IMG/VR virus record: IMGVR_UViG_3300033145_000692
Span: 1 to 64,000 of that record
Source: a virus
Length of the DNA stretch: 64,000 bases
Strand: one strand, 5' to 3'
The number at the start of each line of letters is the position of its first letter. Position 1 is the stretch's first letter. The notes beneath the pieces were generated by a model, which made no database searches, had not been told where the DNA came from, and saw nothing but the letters and a program-made list of their open reading frames with translations. Shown here one piece after another: positions 14,591 to 23,367 of this stretch. The translations under genes and the position numbers were made by a program.

Positions 14591-14630
14591 TTAGGGTTAC
14601 TTAGGGTTACTTAGGGTTACTTAGGGTTAC
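14591..14630 (-). repeat. Four perfect 10-bp tandem copies after the reductase gene
   Basis: TTAGGGTTAC (plus strand) repeated four times without a mismatch. The first copy on the minus strand supplies the reductase stop codon TAA, and the last runs into the AAGGAG ribosome site of the next gene. The hexamer TTAGGG recalls eukaryotic telomeres, but the period here is ten and the context is a gene junction, so this is a local slippage-type duplication. Confidence 0.95.
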
Positions 14631-17600
14631 TTGACAGGACATGATCCACCTTGGCATTCAAGCGAATCAACCATATCAATCTCTCGATCATCGGTGATCT
14701 GCGTAATTGGTTTGACTACCTCCATCAGTTCCATATACTGCGTTGGTGTGATTTTCTCAAGTGGTGCCTGGCGGAATCCATGGTCCATCGCGTGCATGAA
14801 GCTACAGGTCTTCACACTCGAAGCGTAGTTGAGCGCTAACCACTCTTGTATTTGGTCAACCTCCTTGCGTTGGAAGTAGTGACTACAACTGACTGACTGG
14901 TCCGACCAGTAAGTTTGAAGGAACCTCTGTACTTCCAGTTCATCAAGTACACTTACCTTGTCCTCCGTTACAGCTTTCGGTCCATAGTCCATTGGGAACG
15001 AAACAACCATGGTGTCAAGATTGTGAGAACCATCAAGGTTCAACTCCGGCTCGATGTGGTAGTTGTGCTGTCGGCAGATTTCAATGAGTGGGTCGTTCGC
15101 TGCGAATCGTATCCGACGTATCAGGTAACGACTGAATGCGGCGTGCATCCCAGGTGTACACCCATATGGCAACAGACTGACAGTGTTGTGACTTTTGAAA
15201 GCCCCATTGTAATACCAGTGTTCATTCTCCACTTCGATATCATACGTAGATACCATAGAGTGAGGGGTAACACCTTTTACAAGACCCACATGCGGACTAT
15301 TCTTACCAGGGCGGTCAGTGGTATAGGGACCAGTAACACCTATCGCTTTGACAGAATGGCTCAGAACCCTTTCAAGACTCTCCGAGGTACTGCGAGCACA
15401 AGCTGTCAATACCCACATATTCTTTTCACTTTGAAAATTCTCCCCCTTAGTGTTATGAGAGAGTCCCATTACCAGACCTATCGCCAAACCCACCTGTTGA
15501 ACTTCACGGAGAAATTCCTCATTTGCCTGTGTGATGCAAAAAGTCCAGTAATCTGTAGACTCATAGACGCAACCATCTGAGTCAACAAGACCCGCAAAAT
15601 AAGCCAGCAAATGCTCAACTGAAGACTCTCGTACTACTCGAACAACATTTCCGCTCTTTTCCAAGTTGTTTGCAAGAAACCAGTGATAGAGCATCTTGGA
15701 AGCAAACGCTATTTCAAATGCCTCACGATTCGAGGCTGGGAGTATTTTCGCTTGCACACCAAATGCTTCTCCAATAATACTAGACACCCGTTCCAGGGTA
15801 TCCTTATGATCCTTGACAAACCTCACGCGGTATTTACCCTCTGAAAGACAACCATCACCTTGAAAGAACCCTAACAACCACGCAAGATCGGTTGTCATCT
15901 TTTTTGGTTGTTTGATACGTTTAGTATCACTTTTGGTGATAAGTTTGTCTTGGTCAATACTTGTGAAGGTTGATGCCGTCATCGAGGTATAGGACCCCTG
16001 GTTGAATTCCAAAATGTCCTCGGGTTGCAGGTGACAGGTTTTAACCCATCTCCCTACAGGTTTTAATCCTGCCATTCCATTGTATTTTCGATGTCTTTTT
16101 ACAAACCATGGATGATCAGCAGTTGAGAGGAGTCGGGTATTATATGACAAACTGATAGCATAAACCTGTTGAATGCCATTGTCATAGGTCCCTATAATCC
16201 TGTTGGATTCAGGTCCTTGCAATACTTCGTGGTCCCCTTGGAATTTACTCCACTCACCAGTGTGTCCCTCCATGAGTTCATCCAATTTGAGGATACCTCG
16301 ATTAGTGGTCGTAAGCTCAGAAGCCGGTCTACAACCTGAAGGTTTCACCGTCGTGAGCTTCACACTCGTCGGGACACCAAGCTGCTTACTATAGACCCCG
16401 TCGGCAGCCTCCAACGCACGGTAAGCTGAATCGACGATCGACTTGTTGTGCGCCCACGGAGCAGACATCCAACCACTCAGGCTGACTCCGACTCGGTAGT
16501 TTCGATGCACCACCTCTTCTGTCTTGGGGTATAGGTAATGGTAGTTGGCGATCGTCTTGGTTGCTTTGTACAACGGAATCAGAATCTTAATCCACTCATC
16601 CAGTCCAGAGATGTTGGGCAACAAGGTCTCTGCTAAGTTGCAGGACTCTCGATCTTCTAATGTGCTCTCCCCACAATTTTTGGAGTTGACCATCACCCAT
16701 CTGTGCCGTCCATAATCGTTAATACCTTCATCAAAACAGCCAAGGAAGAAATTGTGAAAATCATCAACAGTCCCGTTCCAAACGTCCTCATACCCGTCCT
16801 CAGTGATGGATACAATTCGATGATTGTGAGTTTCGGTGGCAGCACAGAGTAATTTCCATGAAGCAAATGGTGAAGATTTTCGACTTACCTCGGGGCTGAC
16901 ACCTTGATCTCGGCAAGCTTGCATCCATTCTTTCTTTTGTGGTTTCATACCCAGTTCCATTTTCAACTTGGTGAAGACATCAAGTTGTTGCCGACGGATA
17001 ACTTTTTGCTTCGAGTCAATAATCTTCCTGTTGGTTTCGCGAGCTTTTGATGTATCTCGTAGAGTATTGGCACACGAGAATCCACAACACGCATTCTCCC
17101 GTCTTCGGTGGTGAATCCAGAAAGATTTCCCACAGGCTTCACACTTTTTCACCACATCCACCGTGTTGTCTTTGATGCGTGCTTCATACCCAGAAGCTAA
17201 CATGTCTTGGTATACACGTATAGTCCGTGGGTCACCATCAGACACCACACCTGCAAGATTCCCACAAAGCATGGAGAATGCGAAATAACCATCAGCGATG
17301 TTACTTCGATAACCACTTCCCTGGAAATTCAACTCAGGGTGGGAAGATCTTTTCCATTCTTTAACTGAGAACCGTCGCCCAAGTTTTTTACAAAATGCAA
17401 CACCGAGAGCAATGATTTCATCATTGTTGAACCCTGAGAAATTAGGGTTACTTCCCCCCTTACTGTGTTGCGAAAGATGTTCAGTGGCGTCTCGAACACT
17501 CAGATTCGATAAGTCATTGTTCAACCTGTCACCATCTTTGTGGTGAACGTGTTTCCCAGTGAGATCAGGTTCACCATGAAACCTTGCAATTTCCTGGTGT

Positions 17601-19021
17601 TCATAGAACCTTCCATAACCTCCGAATGACATGTACGTATACAAGTCACCTCGGGAATTTCCATCACAATCTTCAGGGACATACCTGGTCATGATACGAA
17701 GACCAGTACCAATATCAAGTTGATCAACTCTTCGCATGACGCCATCACTACAGAGAAATTTGTGGTTCCCTGTTACTCGAAGTGATTGGTTATTGTCGAA
17801 AGTTACCTTATAGACTTTCTGTTGGTGCCCTGTAACACGTGGGTTGCGCATCATCCGAACAGTAACCTCATCGGAGTCACTGAGGCAATAGACAGGGGTA
17901 TCTCCATCCAGCTTGTTGATGGCAATTGCCCCCCTACCATCAGCAACAGCTACAAGAGTATCACCAGTCACGCACGGGTTGCAACCTACAACGCGAAAGT
18001 CAGGTCGGTAGTCCAACCCGTCAGCCAAACGACCCAACCTCTGACAATTCTCCAGGTTGAGCAGACCATAGCACTCCCCGTTCGCCCGGTAAGGTTCCCA
18101 GTACGCTTCGGGTAAGTCTTGAATCCTATGACAAGCGATGGTGTTGTTCGACATCCGCCTCCAGTTGGGCACCGTGTGTTTGTTCCAGTTCTTCGCCTGG
18201 ATGAAATCCAAATCCTGGTGATGTCCAATGGCGATTTGACTGGACCGTCGAACATTACCCGACACGACAATCGTACCAATAATGTTCATGATGTCCATAC
18301 AGTCGATCGGTCGAAGTTTTTCCCCCACCCTCTTATGGAGAATTTCAACGATCTGCATAATACCTTTCACCAGGGGTTCGGAACCACTGGCAATACCACC
18401 AAAACTATGGATGACTTTCCCGGCGGATCGAACACACTGTGTTGAGAATGCCAATGGCTTCCCGTCAATGAAGAATGCCTGTAGTACACGTCGCAACAGT
18501 TCGATCCATCCTTCACGGTTGTCTGGGACGATAAAGTCACAGTCGGGCGTCTCGGCGCGGACAACGGGAGGATCATATTTGACGCGAGGTAACTCATAGA
18601 CGTACTCTGGGAGGATGTTGAATCCAACACCTCCACCTAGCATCAACTCATCAAAAGCGAAGCAGAAAGATTCCAGATCGTTACAGACAACCAGCCAACA
18701 GTTCTGAAGGCTGTCAGCGCCCAGACGTTCAACGGTGTCAGTACCAAGTTGCCATATTGCACGCCCGCTCGGCAGTCCCTTCAGGTGAAACATGTTGTCA
18801 TAGAGGCTGGTCAGTTCGGAGTCTTTGAATAGTCCGCCGATTTCCACTAGACCGTTGCAAACTCTGGCACAGGTCTCATGCCACTCTTCCGTTCTCCCTA
18901 AGTCAGTGATCATCCTGGCGTAGGTTCGTTTGTATGTGACATACCCTACAGGCCCCCATGGCGGCACCATGTCTTCATACTGTTTGAGGAACGTCCTCGG
19001 TAGCCCTATCGAATAACTCAT
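14627..19021 (-). CDS. nrdJ: Class II (B12-dependent) ribonucleotide reductase with two inteins
   Basis: 1464 codons; removing both inteins leaves about 648 residues. LPSGRAIWQLGT (residues ~83-94), NCWLVV (~107), CNLAETLLPN (~794, the finger-loop cysteine) and TVKPSGT (split by intein 2) follow monomeric adenosylcobalamin-dependent ribonucleotide triphosphate reductases, and the C-terminus ends ECQGGSCPVK, the CxxxxC pair that re-reduces the active site. The enzyme makes deoxynucleotides from ribonucleotides using a B12-derived thiyl radical and needs neither oxygen nor a second subunit. Inteins occupy residues 350-782 (after NP, before CGE) and 897-1279 (inside PSG/T), both active-site motifs. 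It overlaps the upstream gene by four bases. Confidence 0.9.
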   Translation of the reverse strand: MSYSIGLPRTFLKQYEDMVPPWGPVGYVTYKRTYARMITDLGRTEEWHETCARVCNGLVEIGGLFKDSELTSLYDNMFHLKGLPSGRAIWQLGTDTVERLGADSLQNCWLVVCNDLESFCFAFDELMLGGGVGFNILPEYVYELPRVKYDPPVVRAETPDCDFIVPDNREGWIELLRRVLQAFFIDGKPLAFSTQCVRSAGKVIHSFGGIASGSEPLVKGIMQIVEILHKRVGEKLRPIDCMDIMNIIGTIVVSGNVRRSSQIAIGHHQDLDFIQAKNWNKHTVPNWRRMSNNTIACHRIQDLPEAYWEPYRANGECYGLLNLENCQRLGRLADGLDYRPDFRVVGCNPCVTGDTLVAVADGRGAIAINKLDGDTPVYCLSDSDEVTVRMMRNPRVTGHQQKVYKVTFDNNQSLRVTGNHKFLCSDGVMRRVDQLDIGTGLRIMTRYVPEDCDGNSRGDLYTYMSFGGYGRFYEHQEIARFHGEPDLTGKHVHHKDGDRLNNDLSNLSVRDATEHLSQHSKGGSNPNFSGFNNDEIIALGVAFCKKLGRRFSVKEWKRSSHPELNFQGSGYRSNIADGYFAFSMLCGNLAGVVSDGDPRTIRVYQDMLASGYEARIKDNTVDVVKKCEACGKSFWIHHRRRENACCGFSCANTLRDTSKARETNRKIIDSKQKVIRRQQLDVFTKLKMELGMKPQKKEWMQACRDQGVSPEVSRKSSPFASWKLLCAATETHNHRIVSITEDGYEDVWNGTVDDFHNFFLGCFDEGINDYGRHRWVMVNSKNCGESTLEDRESCNLAETLLPNISGLDEWIKILIPLYKATKTIANYHYLYPKTEEVVHRNYRVGVSLSGWMSAPWAHNKSIVDSAYRALEAADGVYSKQLGVPTSVKLTTVKPSGCRPASELTTTNRGILKLDELMEGHTGEWSKFQGDHEVLQGPESNRIIGTYDNGIQQVYAISLSYNTRLLSTADHPWFVKRHRKYNGMAGLKPVGRWVKTCHLQPEDILEFNQGSYTSMTASTFTSIDQDKLITKSDTKRIKQPKKMTTDLAWLLGFFQGDGCLSEGKYRVRFVKDHKDTLERVSSIIGEAFGVQAKILPASNREAFEIAFASKMLYHWFLANNLEKSGNVVRVVRESSVEHLLAYFAGLVDSDGCVYESTDYWTFCITQANEEFLREVQQVGLAIGLVMGLSHNTKGENFQSEKNMWVLTACARSTSESLERVLSHSVKAIGVTGPYTTDRPGKNSPHVGLVKGVTPHSMVSTYDIEVENEHWYYNGAFKSHNTVSLLPYGCTPGMHAAFSRYLIRRIRFAANDPLIEICRQHNYHIEPELNLDGSHNLDTMVVSFPMDYGPKAVTEDKVSVLDELEVQRFLQTYWSDQSVSCSHYFQRKEVDQIQEWLALNYASSVKTCSFMHAMDHGFRQAPLEKITPTQYMELMEVVKPITQITDDREIDMVDSLECQGGSCPVK
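15185..16333 (-). other. Intein 2 of the ribonucleotide reductase (LAGLIDADG type)
   Basis: About 383 residues (897-1279), starting with Cys in CRPASELTTTNRGI and ending KSHN before Thr of the host sequence TVSLLPYG. Two dodecapeptide motifs, WLLGFFQGDG and YFAGLVDSDG, mark a LAGLIDADG homing endonuclease. STADHPWF is the block B motif and VSTYDIEVENEHWYYNGAF is block F. All residues for splicing (Cys1, terminal His-Asn, Thr+1) are present, so it looks active. Confidence 0.9.
16676..17974 (-). other. Intein 1 of the ribonucleotide reductase (HNH type)
   Basis: About 433 residues (350-782), starting CVTGDTLVAVADG and ending VMVNSKN before CGESTLE. Block B is VTGNHKFL. The insert carries an HNH endonuclease (HVHHKDGDRLNNDLSNLSV) and a four-cysteine finger (CEAC then CCGFSC). 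Cys1, terminal Asn and Cys+1 are present. The residue before the terminal Asn is Lys and not His, a known but less common variant. Confidence 0.85.
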
Positions 19022-19389
19022 TTAGACTCCTTGAGTAGTTTGTTGACTGACAATGTCTTCAGAAAGTTCGTTAGCTGAGAGTTTGCCATCTGAGCATTGT
19101 CGAACAGAGCTTGCAATACTTCAGCGTCGGGTACTTTGCCGTCATAAGGTACATCACGAAACTGGTTTGGCCAGAACATGGTACGATCAATCAAGTTGAT
19201 GTCAATTGGATGATCGCCGTCAGGATCTGCCTGACATTTGAGTTCAACTAAATGGTTTATAATGGAGTAGAGATCATTGACATCTTGTGGAGTGATAGCC
19301 GCCCAGCCACCATCCGACTCTCTCCAACCATCCAACCACTTGGTTATCATCTTGGAGACAAATTTCCTCGAAGGACTGTATACTGTCAT
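19018..19389 (-). CDS. Hypothetical protein, 123 aa
   Basis: Not recognised. Mostly helical, with PQDVNDLYSIINHLVELKC and VLQALFDNAQMANSQLTNFL. It overlaps the cysteine desulfurase before it and the reductase after it by four bases each, so the three are translated from one message. A helper role for the reductase is possible but nothing in the sequence shows it. Confidence 0.65.
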   Translation of the reverse strand: MTVYSPSRKFVSKMITKWLDGWRESDGGWAAITPQDVNDLYSIINHLVELKCQADPDGDHPIDINLIDRTMFWPNQFRDVPYDGKVPDAEVLQALFDNAQMANSQLTNFLKTLSVNKLLKESK

Positions 19390-20564
19390 TTGGCATTCTC
19401 CCTGAACTCTCTCTGGATGCGTTCAACGTGGAAACACAGGTCGTCAATGTCTGACCAGTCATTCAAGAAGTTGAAGCTGGCGCGGACACTTCCACTAGGA
19501 CAATTGAGAAATCTGTGAAGAGGTCTTGCACAATGAGTGCCACCTCTCACAGAAATACCCACGTCGGCTAAGCAAGCAGCCACATCATGCGAATGGGCAT
19601 CCTCCACAACGAAACTGATGACGGGAGACCTACCATTGATACCTCCACCGAGAATTCTCACGTTGATGTCTGAAAGCTTCCTGTAGGCATAATCAGTTAT
19701 CCTCTCCTCACGAATTTTTCTCAGGTGACGTTCGGTAGGTTCACATTGGATATATTCCACTGCTGCCCCCAGACCGATTGCTTGGATGATCGGTGGCGTA
19801 CCTGATTCAAACATCCTTGCTTGGTCCACCCACTGAAACATTGGACGGATGTCTTGGAGAACCACATCAAGACCCGGCATCCCACCACCGAAAGACGAAG
19901 GTTGAATCTGGTCGAGCATTGTTTCCTTGATGTATAGGACTCCAATCCCAGTTGGTCCAAACATCTTGTGACCGCTGAACGCCATGAAATCGACGAACAT
20001 ATCCTCGACGTTATGGGGGTAGTGAGCGATACTCTGCGCCGCATCAGCCAACACCATAGCACCTACCTTATGAGCAGCCATGGTTAGTTTGGAGATATCA
20101 TTCCTGGTACCAAGGACATTAGAGACAACGGGCAATGCAACGATCTTGGTACGTGCATTGAGAAGTTCCAAGTAGGCTCTCTCGTCGATGTTACCGAAGT
20201 TGTCAATTGGGACCACCTTCAAGGTCGCACCCGTGCGATTGGCAAGGGCGATCCAAGGAACAAGGTTGGAATGGTGATCCATGACGGTCACCATGATCTC
20301 ATCGCCCTTCCCGAGTATCCATTTCAGACCACGGGCTACGATATTGATTGCCTCGGTAGCTCCACTGGTGAAGACAATCTCCTTCCTATCAGCACCAATA
20401 AAATTTGCCACTTTGAATCTGGCGTTCTCGAACGCTTTGGTAGTAGCCTCAGCTTCGTCATGGAAACTTCGGTGGACATTGCTGTATGTATCACAGGCAT
20501 CATCCATCACTTTCCTAACAGATTTGGCGCAAGGTGTGCTGGCGGCGTTATCGAGATAGATCAT
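19386..20564 (-). CDS. Cysteine desulfurase, SufS/NifS-like class V aminotransferase
   Basis: 392 residues, full length for the family. YLDNAAST opens the fold; TSGATEAIN (~66-74) and DHHSN (~96-100) bind PLP; DAAQS (~174) holds the ring nitrogen; FSGHKMFGPTG contains the Schiff-base lysine (K200); RGGTHCARPLH contains the persulfide cysteine (C345). The group II style SGHK and short active-site loop point to SufS/CsdA. The enzyme removes sulfur from cysteine as a persulfide for Fe-S clusters, tRNA thiolation or DNA phosphorothioation. No partner for any of these was found in the window, so the recipient is unknown. Full-length copies are uncommon in phages. Confidence 0.9.
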   Translation of the reverse strand: MIYLDNAASTPCAKSVRKVMDDACDTYSNVHRSFHDEAEATTKAFENARFKVANFIGADRKEIVFTSGATEAINIVARGLKWILGKGDEIMVTVMDHHSNLVPWIALANRTGATLKVVPIDNFGNIDERAYLELLNARTKIVALPVVSNVLGTRNDISKLTMAAHKVGAMVLADAAQSIAHYPHNVEDMFVDFMAFSGHKMFGPTGIGVLYIKETMLDQIQPSSFGGGMPGLDVVLQDIRPMFQWVDQARMFESGTPPIIQAIGLGAAVEYIQCEPTERHLRKIREERITDYAYRKLSDINVRILGGGINGRSPVISFVVEDAHSHDVAACLADVGISVRGGTHCARPLHRFLNCPSGSVRASFNFLNDWSDIDDLCFHVERIQREFRENAK

Positions 20565-20567
20565 ATC

Positions 20568-20786
20568 TTAATTCTGTTCCTTGGTGACCGCGCTTCTGAG
20601 CCCAAACGTGATGTAGGGAATCACTTCCCCTTCAACTTGTTTGTCGCCAACATCCTGGTAGTCGAGGGTCATACGTGCATCACCGACTTCGGGGTGATTA
20701 CCGTGGACCTCTTGGAGAATCTCAAGGAGTTTCTCAGGACGTAGCTTGGCCCCTAAGAGCCGCTTTGCTGCTACTTCATTGATCAT
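20568..20786 (-). CDS. Hypothetical protein, 72 aa
   Basis: A small helical protein (NEVAAKRLLGAKLRPEKLLE, then ILQEVHGNHPEVGDARMTL) with a strand-like end. It lies three bases before the desulfurase start and begins in the stop of the zinc-ribbon gene. Not recognised. Confidence 0.6.
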   Translation of the reverse strand: MINEVAAKRLLGAKLRPEKLLEILQEVHGNHPEVGDARMTLDYQDVGDKQVEGEVIPYITFGLRSAVTKEQN

Positions 20787-20980
20787 TACTCTTCTCCCAT
20801 ATAAGGTGTGTTGTGCAAACGCCCATCCTCCCAGTTATCCTGGATGTTGTCGGGTTTCCCATGTTGACCACATTCAGGACAAATCCACCCATTATCACCG
20901 TACTGGACACGGGTGTTACAGTGCCAGCAAAGCGGCACCTCCTTCTTTGACTTCTTTGACTTCTTTGACTTCTTCGACAT
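20786..20980 (-). CDS. Zinc ribbon protein with lysine-serine repeat N-terminus
   Basis: 64 residues: an N-terminal MSKKSKKSKKSKKEV run, then CWHCNTRVQYGDNGWICPECG, a two-CxxC zinc ribbon of rubredoxin type. The N-terminal repeat is read from the 9-bp tandem array at 20942-20977, which also codes, in another frame, for the C-terminus of the GNAT gene; the two genes overlap by 65 bases. The basic arm plus ribbon suggests nucleic-acid binding, by inference. Confidence 0.65.
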   Translation of the reverse strand: MSKKSKKSKKSKKEVPLCWHCNTRVQYGDNGWICPECGQHGKPDNIQDNWEDGRLHNTPYMGEE

Positions 20981-21470
20981 CTTTCACCTCTGGTTCAATC
21001 ACAAAACGAATTCCATCAAGAGATTCCCCGTTGATACAGAAGTACCCTGGCAAAATTACTCCACCAGCTTTCAGACCTACCTTGGAAATCCAATCAGTCA
21101 GACCGTTTGGATTCCCGGAATACCCAGCGTATACCCATGACTCCGGAATTGCCAAGTAGATCCGCACATCCGACTTGGACTGGATCAACATCGACTTGAC
21201 TGCTTCCAGAAGCATCTGAGACACACCCTGACGGCGGTACTGCTCCTTGACGCATAGCTTCTCGATAATTAGTCCATCCTGGTTGAGAACACACACTGCC
21301 ATCCCAACAGGTGGACCATCGAGACCATCCTTGACGAGGAAAACAACCTTGGTGTCATCATTCAACCAGTATAGCCAGTATTCTGGGGCCCAGACATCAT
21401 CAAAGCACTTCAAGTCGATGTCGTATAGAAGCCCCTTGTCACACCATTCAGCAGTGCCTATCACGAACAT
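20916..21470 (-). CDS. GNAT-family N-acetyltransferase
   Basis: 184 residues. The acetyl-CoA site is in IEKLCVKEQYRRQGVSQMLL (residues ~69-88), where RRQGVS matches the Q/R-x-x-G-x-G/A pyrophosphate loop; the preceding strand (VGMAVCVLN) and following helix fit the fold. The C-terminal tail (EVKDVEEVKEVKEVKEG) comes from a tandem repeat and is probably disordered. The substrate is unknown; phage GNATs can modify host proteins, toxins or antibiotics. Confidence 0.75.
   Translation of the reverse strand: MFVIGTAEWCDKGLLYDIDLKCFDDVWAPEYWLYWLNDDTKVVFLVKDGLDGPPVGMAVCVLNQDGLIIEKLCVKEQYRRQGVSQMLLEAVKSMLIQSKSDVRIYLAIPESWVYAGYSGNPNGLTDWISKVGLKAGGVILPGYFCINGESLDGIRFVIEPEVKDVEEVKEVKEVKEGGAALLAL
20942..20977 (-). 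repeat. Four 9-bp tandem copies read in two frames
   Basis: The unit CTTCTTTGA (plus strand) occurs three times perfectly and once with a single change. It forms KEV repeats at the end of the GNAT protein and KKS repeats at the start of the zinc-ribbon protein, so the duplication lengthened two proteins at once. Confidence 0.9.
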
Positions 21471-21473
21471 GGC

Positions 21474-22511
21474 TTATCCCTTGAAAAATGGGGTTCTGGT
21501 TGTCTCACTGTACCAATTCTCTTCCTTTGACCCATCAGACGCTAGCCCTGTGGCGATATCATTTAAGACTGCGACTCGCTCATCAGACTCTTCCCGTGGT
21601 AGGTCAGTGAAGACATGACCACTCGTTATGGCTTCCCAACAGTTCTTCACACGCGCTTCGAGTTCAAACTGGTAGGAGGACTTCACACGTGAACGGTGGT
21701 TGGCAACACGTAGCAGTGGGTACTCACCCTTGAGCACATCGCCGGTCGGTTTTGACACCAGTTCGTCGATACATACGATTGTCTCTTCTGAGCCAACCGT
21801 GTCGCCGAGCAGCCACCCATAGAGCGTACACTGAGAAGCGTAACTCTCGGAACAACTCTCCATGTAATCCCTGTTGATGATCATACCACGGAAGTCATGT
21901 TCCATGTACATTTTGTGGGACTTCATATGGGACGCACTCGTCTTGAGTTTCCCAGACTTATTCGGAATGGGGTCATAGGCATCACGACAAAGCATGTAGC
22001 CCTTCGTTGGGCTGGCGGCGTACTTCGAGCAGAAGGATTTTACTTTCCAATCCAAGATCACACTGATGCGACCTTCCCCGAGATCAAGTACGAAACGGCA
22101 ATCTGGCTTCCCAAGGAAAGGGGCACCACCAACTGTTCCTGTCAGCTTGCACTCGAACCTTGGGTCTTCAACCGATTGCTTGAGAAGTGCCAACAGTTCG
22201 TCATAGCTGCCGGTTTTCTTGTACTGCTCAAAACAGAAGAGACCGGCTTTCCATGCGAAGTCTCGGTTATGTTCTTCAACCTGGTCTTCAAAAAGTGTGG
22301 TCAATTCGTACACTGGATCAACGCCCTTGCCGAATAGCTCTTCGTGTAATGACGACTTTACATAGGCATCAAAGGCAGAGCCTACGCACATCGGACCTGT
22401 TTGAAGAAGCTTAGCCGGACGGCTGTCCGCTAGGTACTTCAAGACAAACTCTTCGGTGTCCGTCTCGAACAAGTTCTGTGACGAGTAGGACAGATAAGTT
22501 GGGATTCTCAA
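21474..22511 (-). CDS. PD-(D/E)XK nuclease, Cas4/RecB-like
   Basis: 345 residues. A VGSAFDAYVKSSL helix near residue 43 resembles the N-terminal histidine/acidic helix of RecB-type nucleases; the catalytic core is LGKPDCRFVLDLG followed by ISVILDWKVKS near residues 133-158, giving PD...DxK. A later helix (YASQCTLYGWLLG) supplies the usual Q-x-x-x-Y element. Proteins of this size and layout in phages are exonucleases that process DNA ends for recombination or packaging. I see no C-terminal iron-sulfur cysteine cluster. Confidence 0.75.
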   Translation of the reverse strand: MRIPTYLSYSSQNLFETDTEEFVLKYLADSRPAKLLQTGPMCVGSAFDAYVKSSLHEELFGKGVDPVYELTTLFEDQVEEHNRDFAWKAGLFCFEQYKKTGSYDELLALLKQSVEDPRFECKLTGTVGGAPFLGKPDCRFVLDLGEGRISVILDWKVKSFCSKYAASPTKGYMLCRDAYDPIPNKSGKLKTSASHMKSHKMYMEHDFRGMIINRDYMESCSESYASQCTLYGWLLGDTVGSEETIVCIDELVSKPTGDVLKGEYPLLRVANHRSRVKSSYQFELEARVKNCWEAITSGHVFTDLPREESDERVAVLNDIATGLASDGSKEENWYSETTRTPFFKG

Positions 22512-22777
22512 GTGATGATACCTCCCGATCGACCTTGGGCTAACCTCTCGGCAACGACTTCACCCATACAGAGCTTGCTCAGTTCGGTCAGGTCACGTGC
22601 ATTCTTTCCGACCCAGTAGGCGACCTGCTTAGCGTTGCCGAGCTTCTTTGCCGCCAATAGTGCATCGAGTCCGCCTTTGAGATTTTTGACTTTCTCGTCA
22701 AGCTTCGTGACGAACTCATCGTGGTTCATCTTGGATTTACCCTGCGTTGGTGTTGGTGTCTCCATTGGTGTCTCCAT
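22508..22777 (-). CDS. Hypothetical protein, 89 aa, with METP-repeat N-terminus
   Basis: The start at 22777 (METPMETPTPTQGK) has AAGGGG upstream; an internal ATG at 22729 (MNHDEFV) is an alternative that would leave out the repeat. The main body is helical and basic (DEKVKNLKGGLDALLAAKK, then VGKNARDLTELSKL). It overlaps the upstream gene by 41 bases, where the shared 12-bp repeat is read in two frames, and the nuclease gene by four. Not recognised. Confidence 0.6.
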   Translation of the reverse strand: METPMETPTPTQGKSKMNHDEFVTKLDEKVKNLKGGLDALLAAKKLGNAKQVAYWVGKNARDLTELSKLCMGEVVAERLAQGRSGGIIT

Positions 22778-23075
22778 CGGTGTCCCCTTGTGCTTGTTGA
22801 ATCTGGATAAGCAAGTCTTCGTAGTCTTCGTCCGAAAGTCCCTCATGGTGCATCATTATTCCGATGTCACAGAGAAACGGGGAGAAGAAATTGGTAACCC
22901 GGTGCATGATTCTGCCAGCGAGGTAGATCATCTGGGCTCGATCAAATCTACTTCGGTATATTATGAACTTGTTCAGGTCTGCCTTGAGACCTTCCAGTTC
23001 AATCTGATCTCCATCAACCATGTCCGGCGCACACCGTACTTGATCGCTTTCTGATGGTGTTAGTCGCTCAACCAT
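22737..23075 (-). CDS. Hypothetical protein, 112 aa
   Basis: Helical (GLKADLNKFIIYRSRFDRAQ, MIYLAGRIMHRVTNFFSPFL) with an acidic repeat tail ending DTNGDTNTNAG. It resembles its upstream neighbour in layout (helix pairs such as AGRIMHRVTN against AGILIRVAST), so the two may be distant paralogues. It overlaps that neighbour by eight bases. Not recognised. Confidence 0.65.
   Translation of the reverse strand: MVERLTPSESDQVRCAPDMVDGDQIELEGLKADLNKFIIYRSRFDRAQMIYLAGRIMHRVTNFFSPFLCDIGIMMHHEGLSDEDYEDLLIQIQQAQGDTDGDTNGDTNTNAG
22755..22787 (-). repeat. 12-bp tandem repeat at a gene junction
   Basis: Units GGTGTCTCCATT, GGTGTCTCCATC and a partial third copy. They encode the DTDGDTNGDTN end of the 112-aa protein and the METPMETP start of the 89-aa protein. 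Confidence 0.85.
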
Positions 23076-23367
23076 TTATGGTACCCTCCATCCCGGCGAA
23101 GACAGTGACTTCCTCATGTAACCCAGGCAGTGTCGCCTTGGATGGCATCTGATCCACTAAGTGCTGACAACACTCCACCTGAAGCGTTGAAGCCACACGG
23201 ATTAGAATCCCAGCGAACATCATAGCTCTCAGTGGGTCATCTGCACGAATGCAGGCAAGGAGTCCGTCAAAGGCATACTGCAACTGATCAAAGATTGTTG
23301 GCTGCATTTGGGGCTCGGGTTGGGGCTCGGGTTGGACATCTTGTACGTTGGTTTCGTCTCGCGGCAT
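23068..23367 (-). CDS. Hypothetical protein, 99 aa, with PEPQ repeat
   Basis: The N-terminus carries PEPQPEPQ, read from a 12-bp duplication (23310-23333); the rest is helical (FDQLQYAFDGLLACIRADDP, AMMFAGILIRVASTL). The helix AGILIRVAST parallels AGRIMHRVTN in the next gene. Not recognised. It begins at the last base of the P-loop gene and sits in a tight operon. Confidence 0.65.
   Translation of the reverse strand: MPRDETNVQDVQPEPQPEPQMQPTIFDQLQYAFDGLLACIRADDPLRAMMFAGILIRVASTLQVECCQHLVDQMPSKATLPGLHEEVTVFAGMEGTING

Noticed and set aside
14591-14630. Telomere-like TTAGGG repeats
   Set aside because: The period is ten, not six, only four copies exist, and they sit between two overlapping operon genes; a slippage duplication explains them better than a telomere.
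14915-15580. 221-aa plus-strand open frame inside the reductase gene
   Set aside because: It is antisense to intein 2 and conserved extein motifs, with no ribosome site or recognisable domain.
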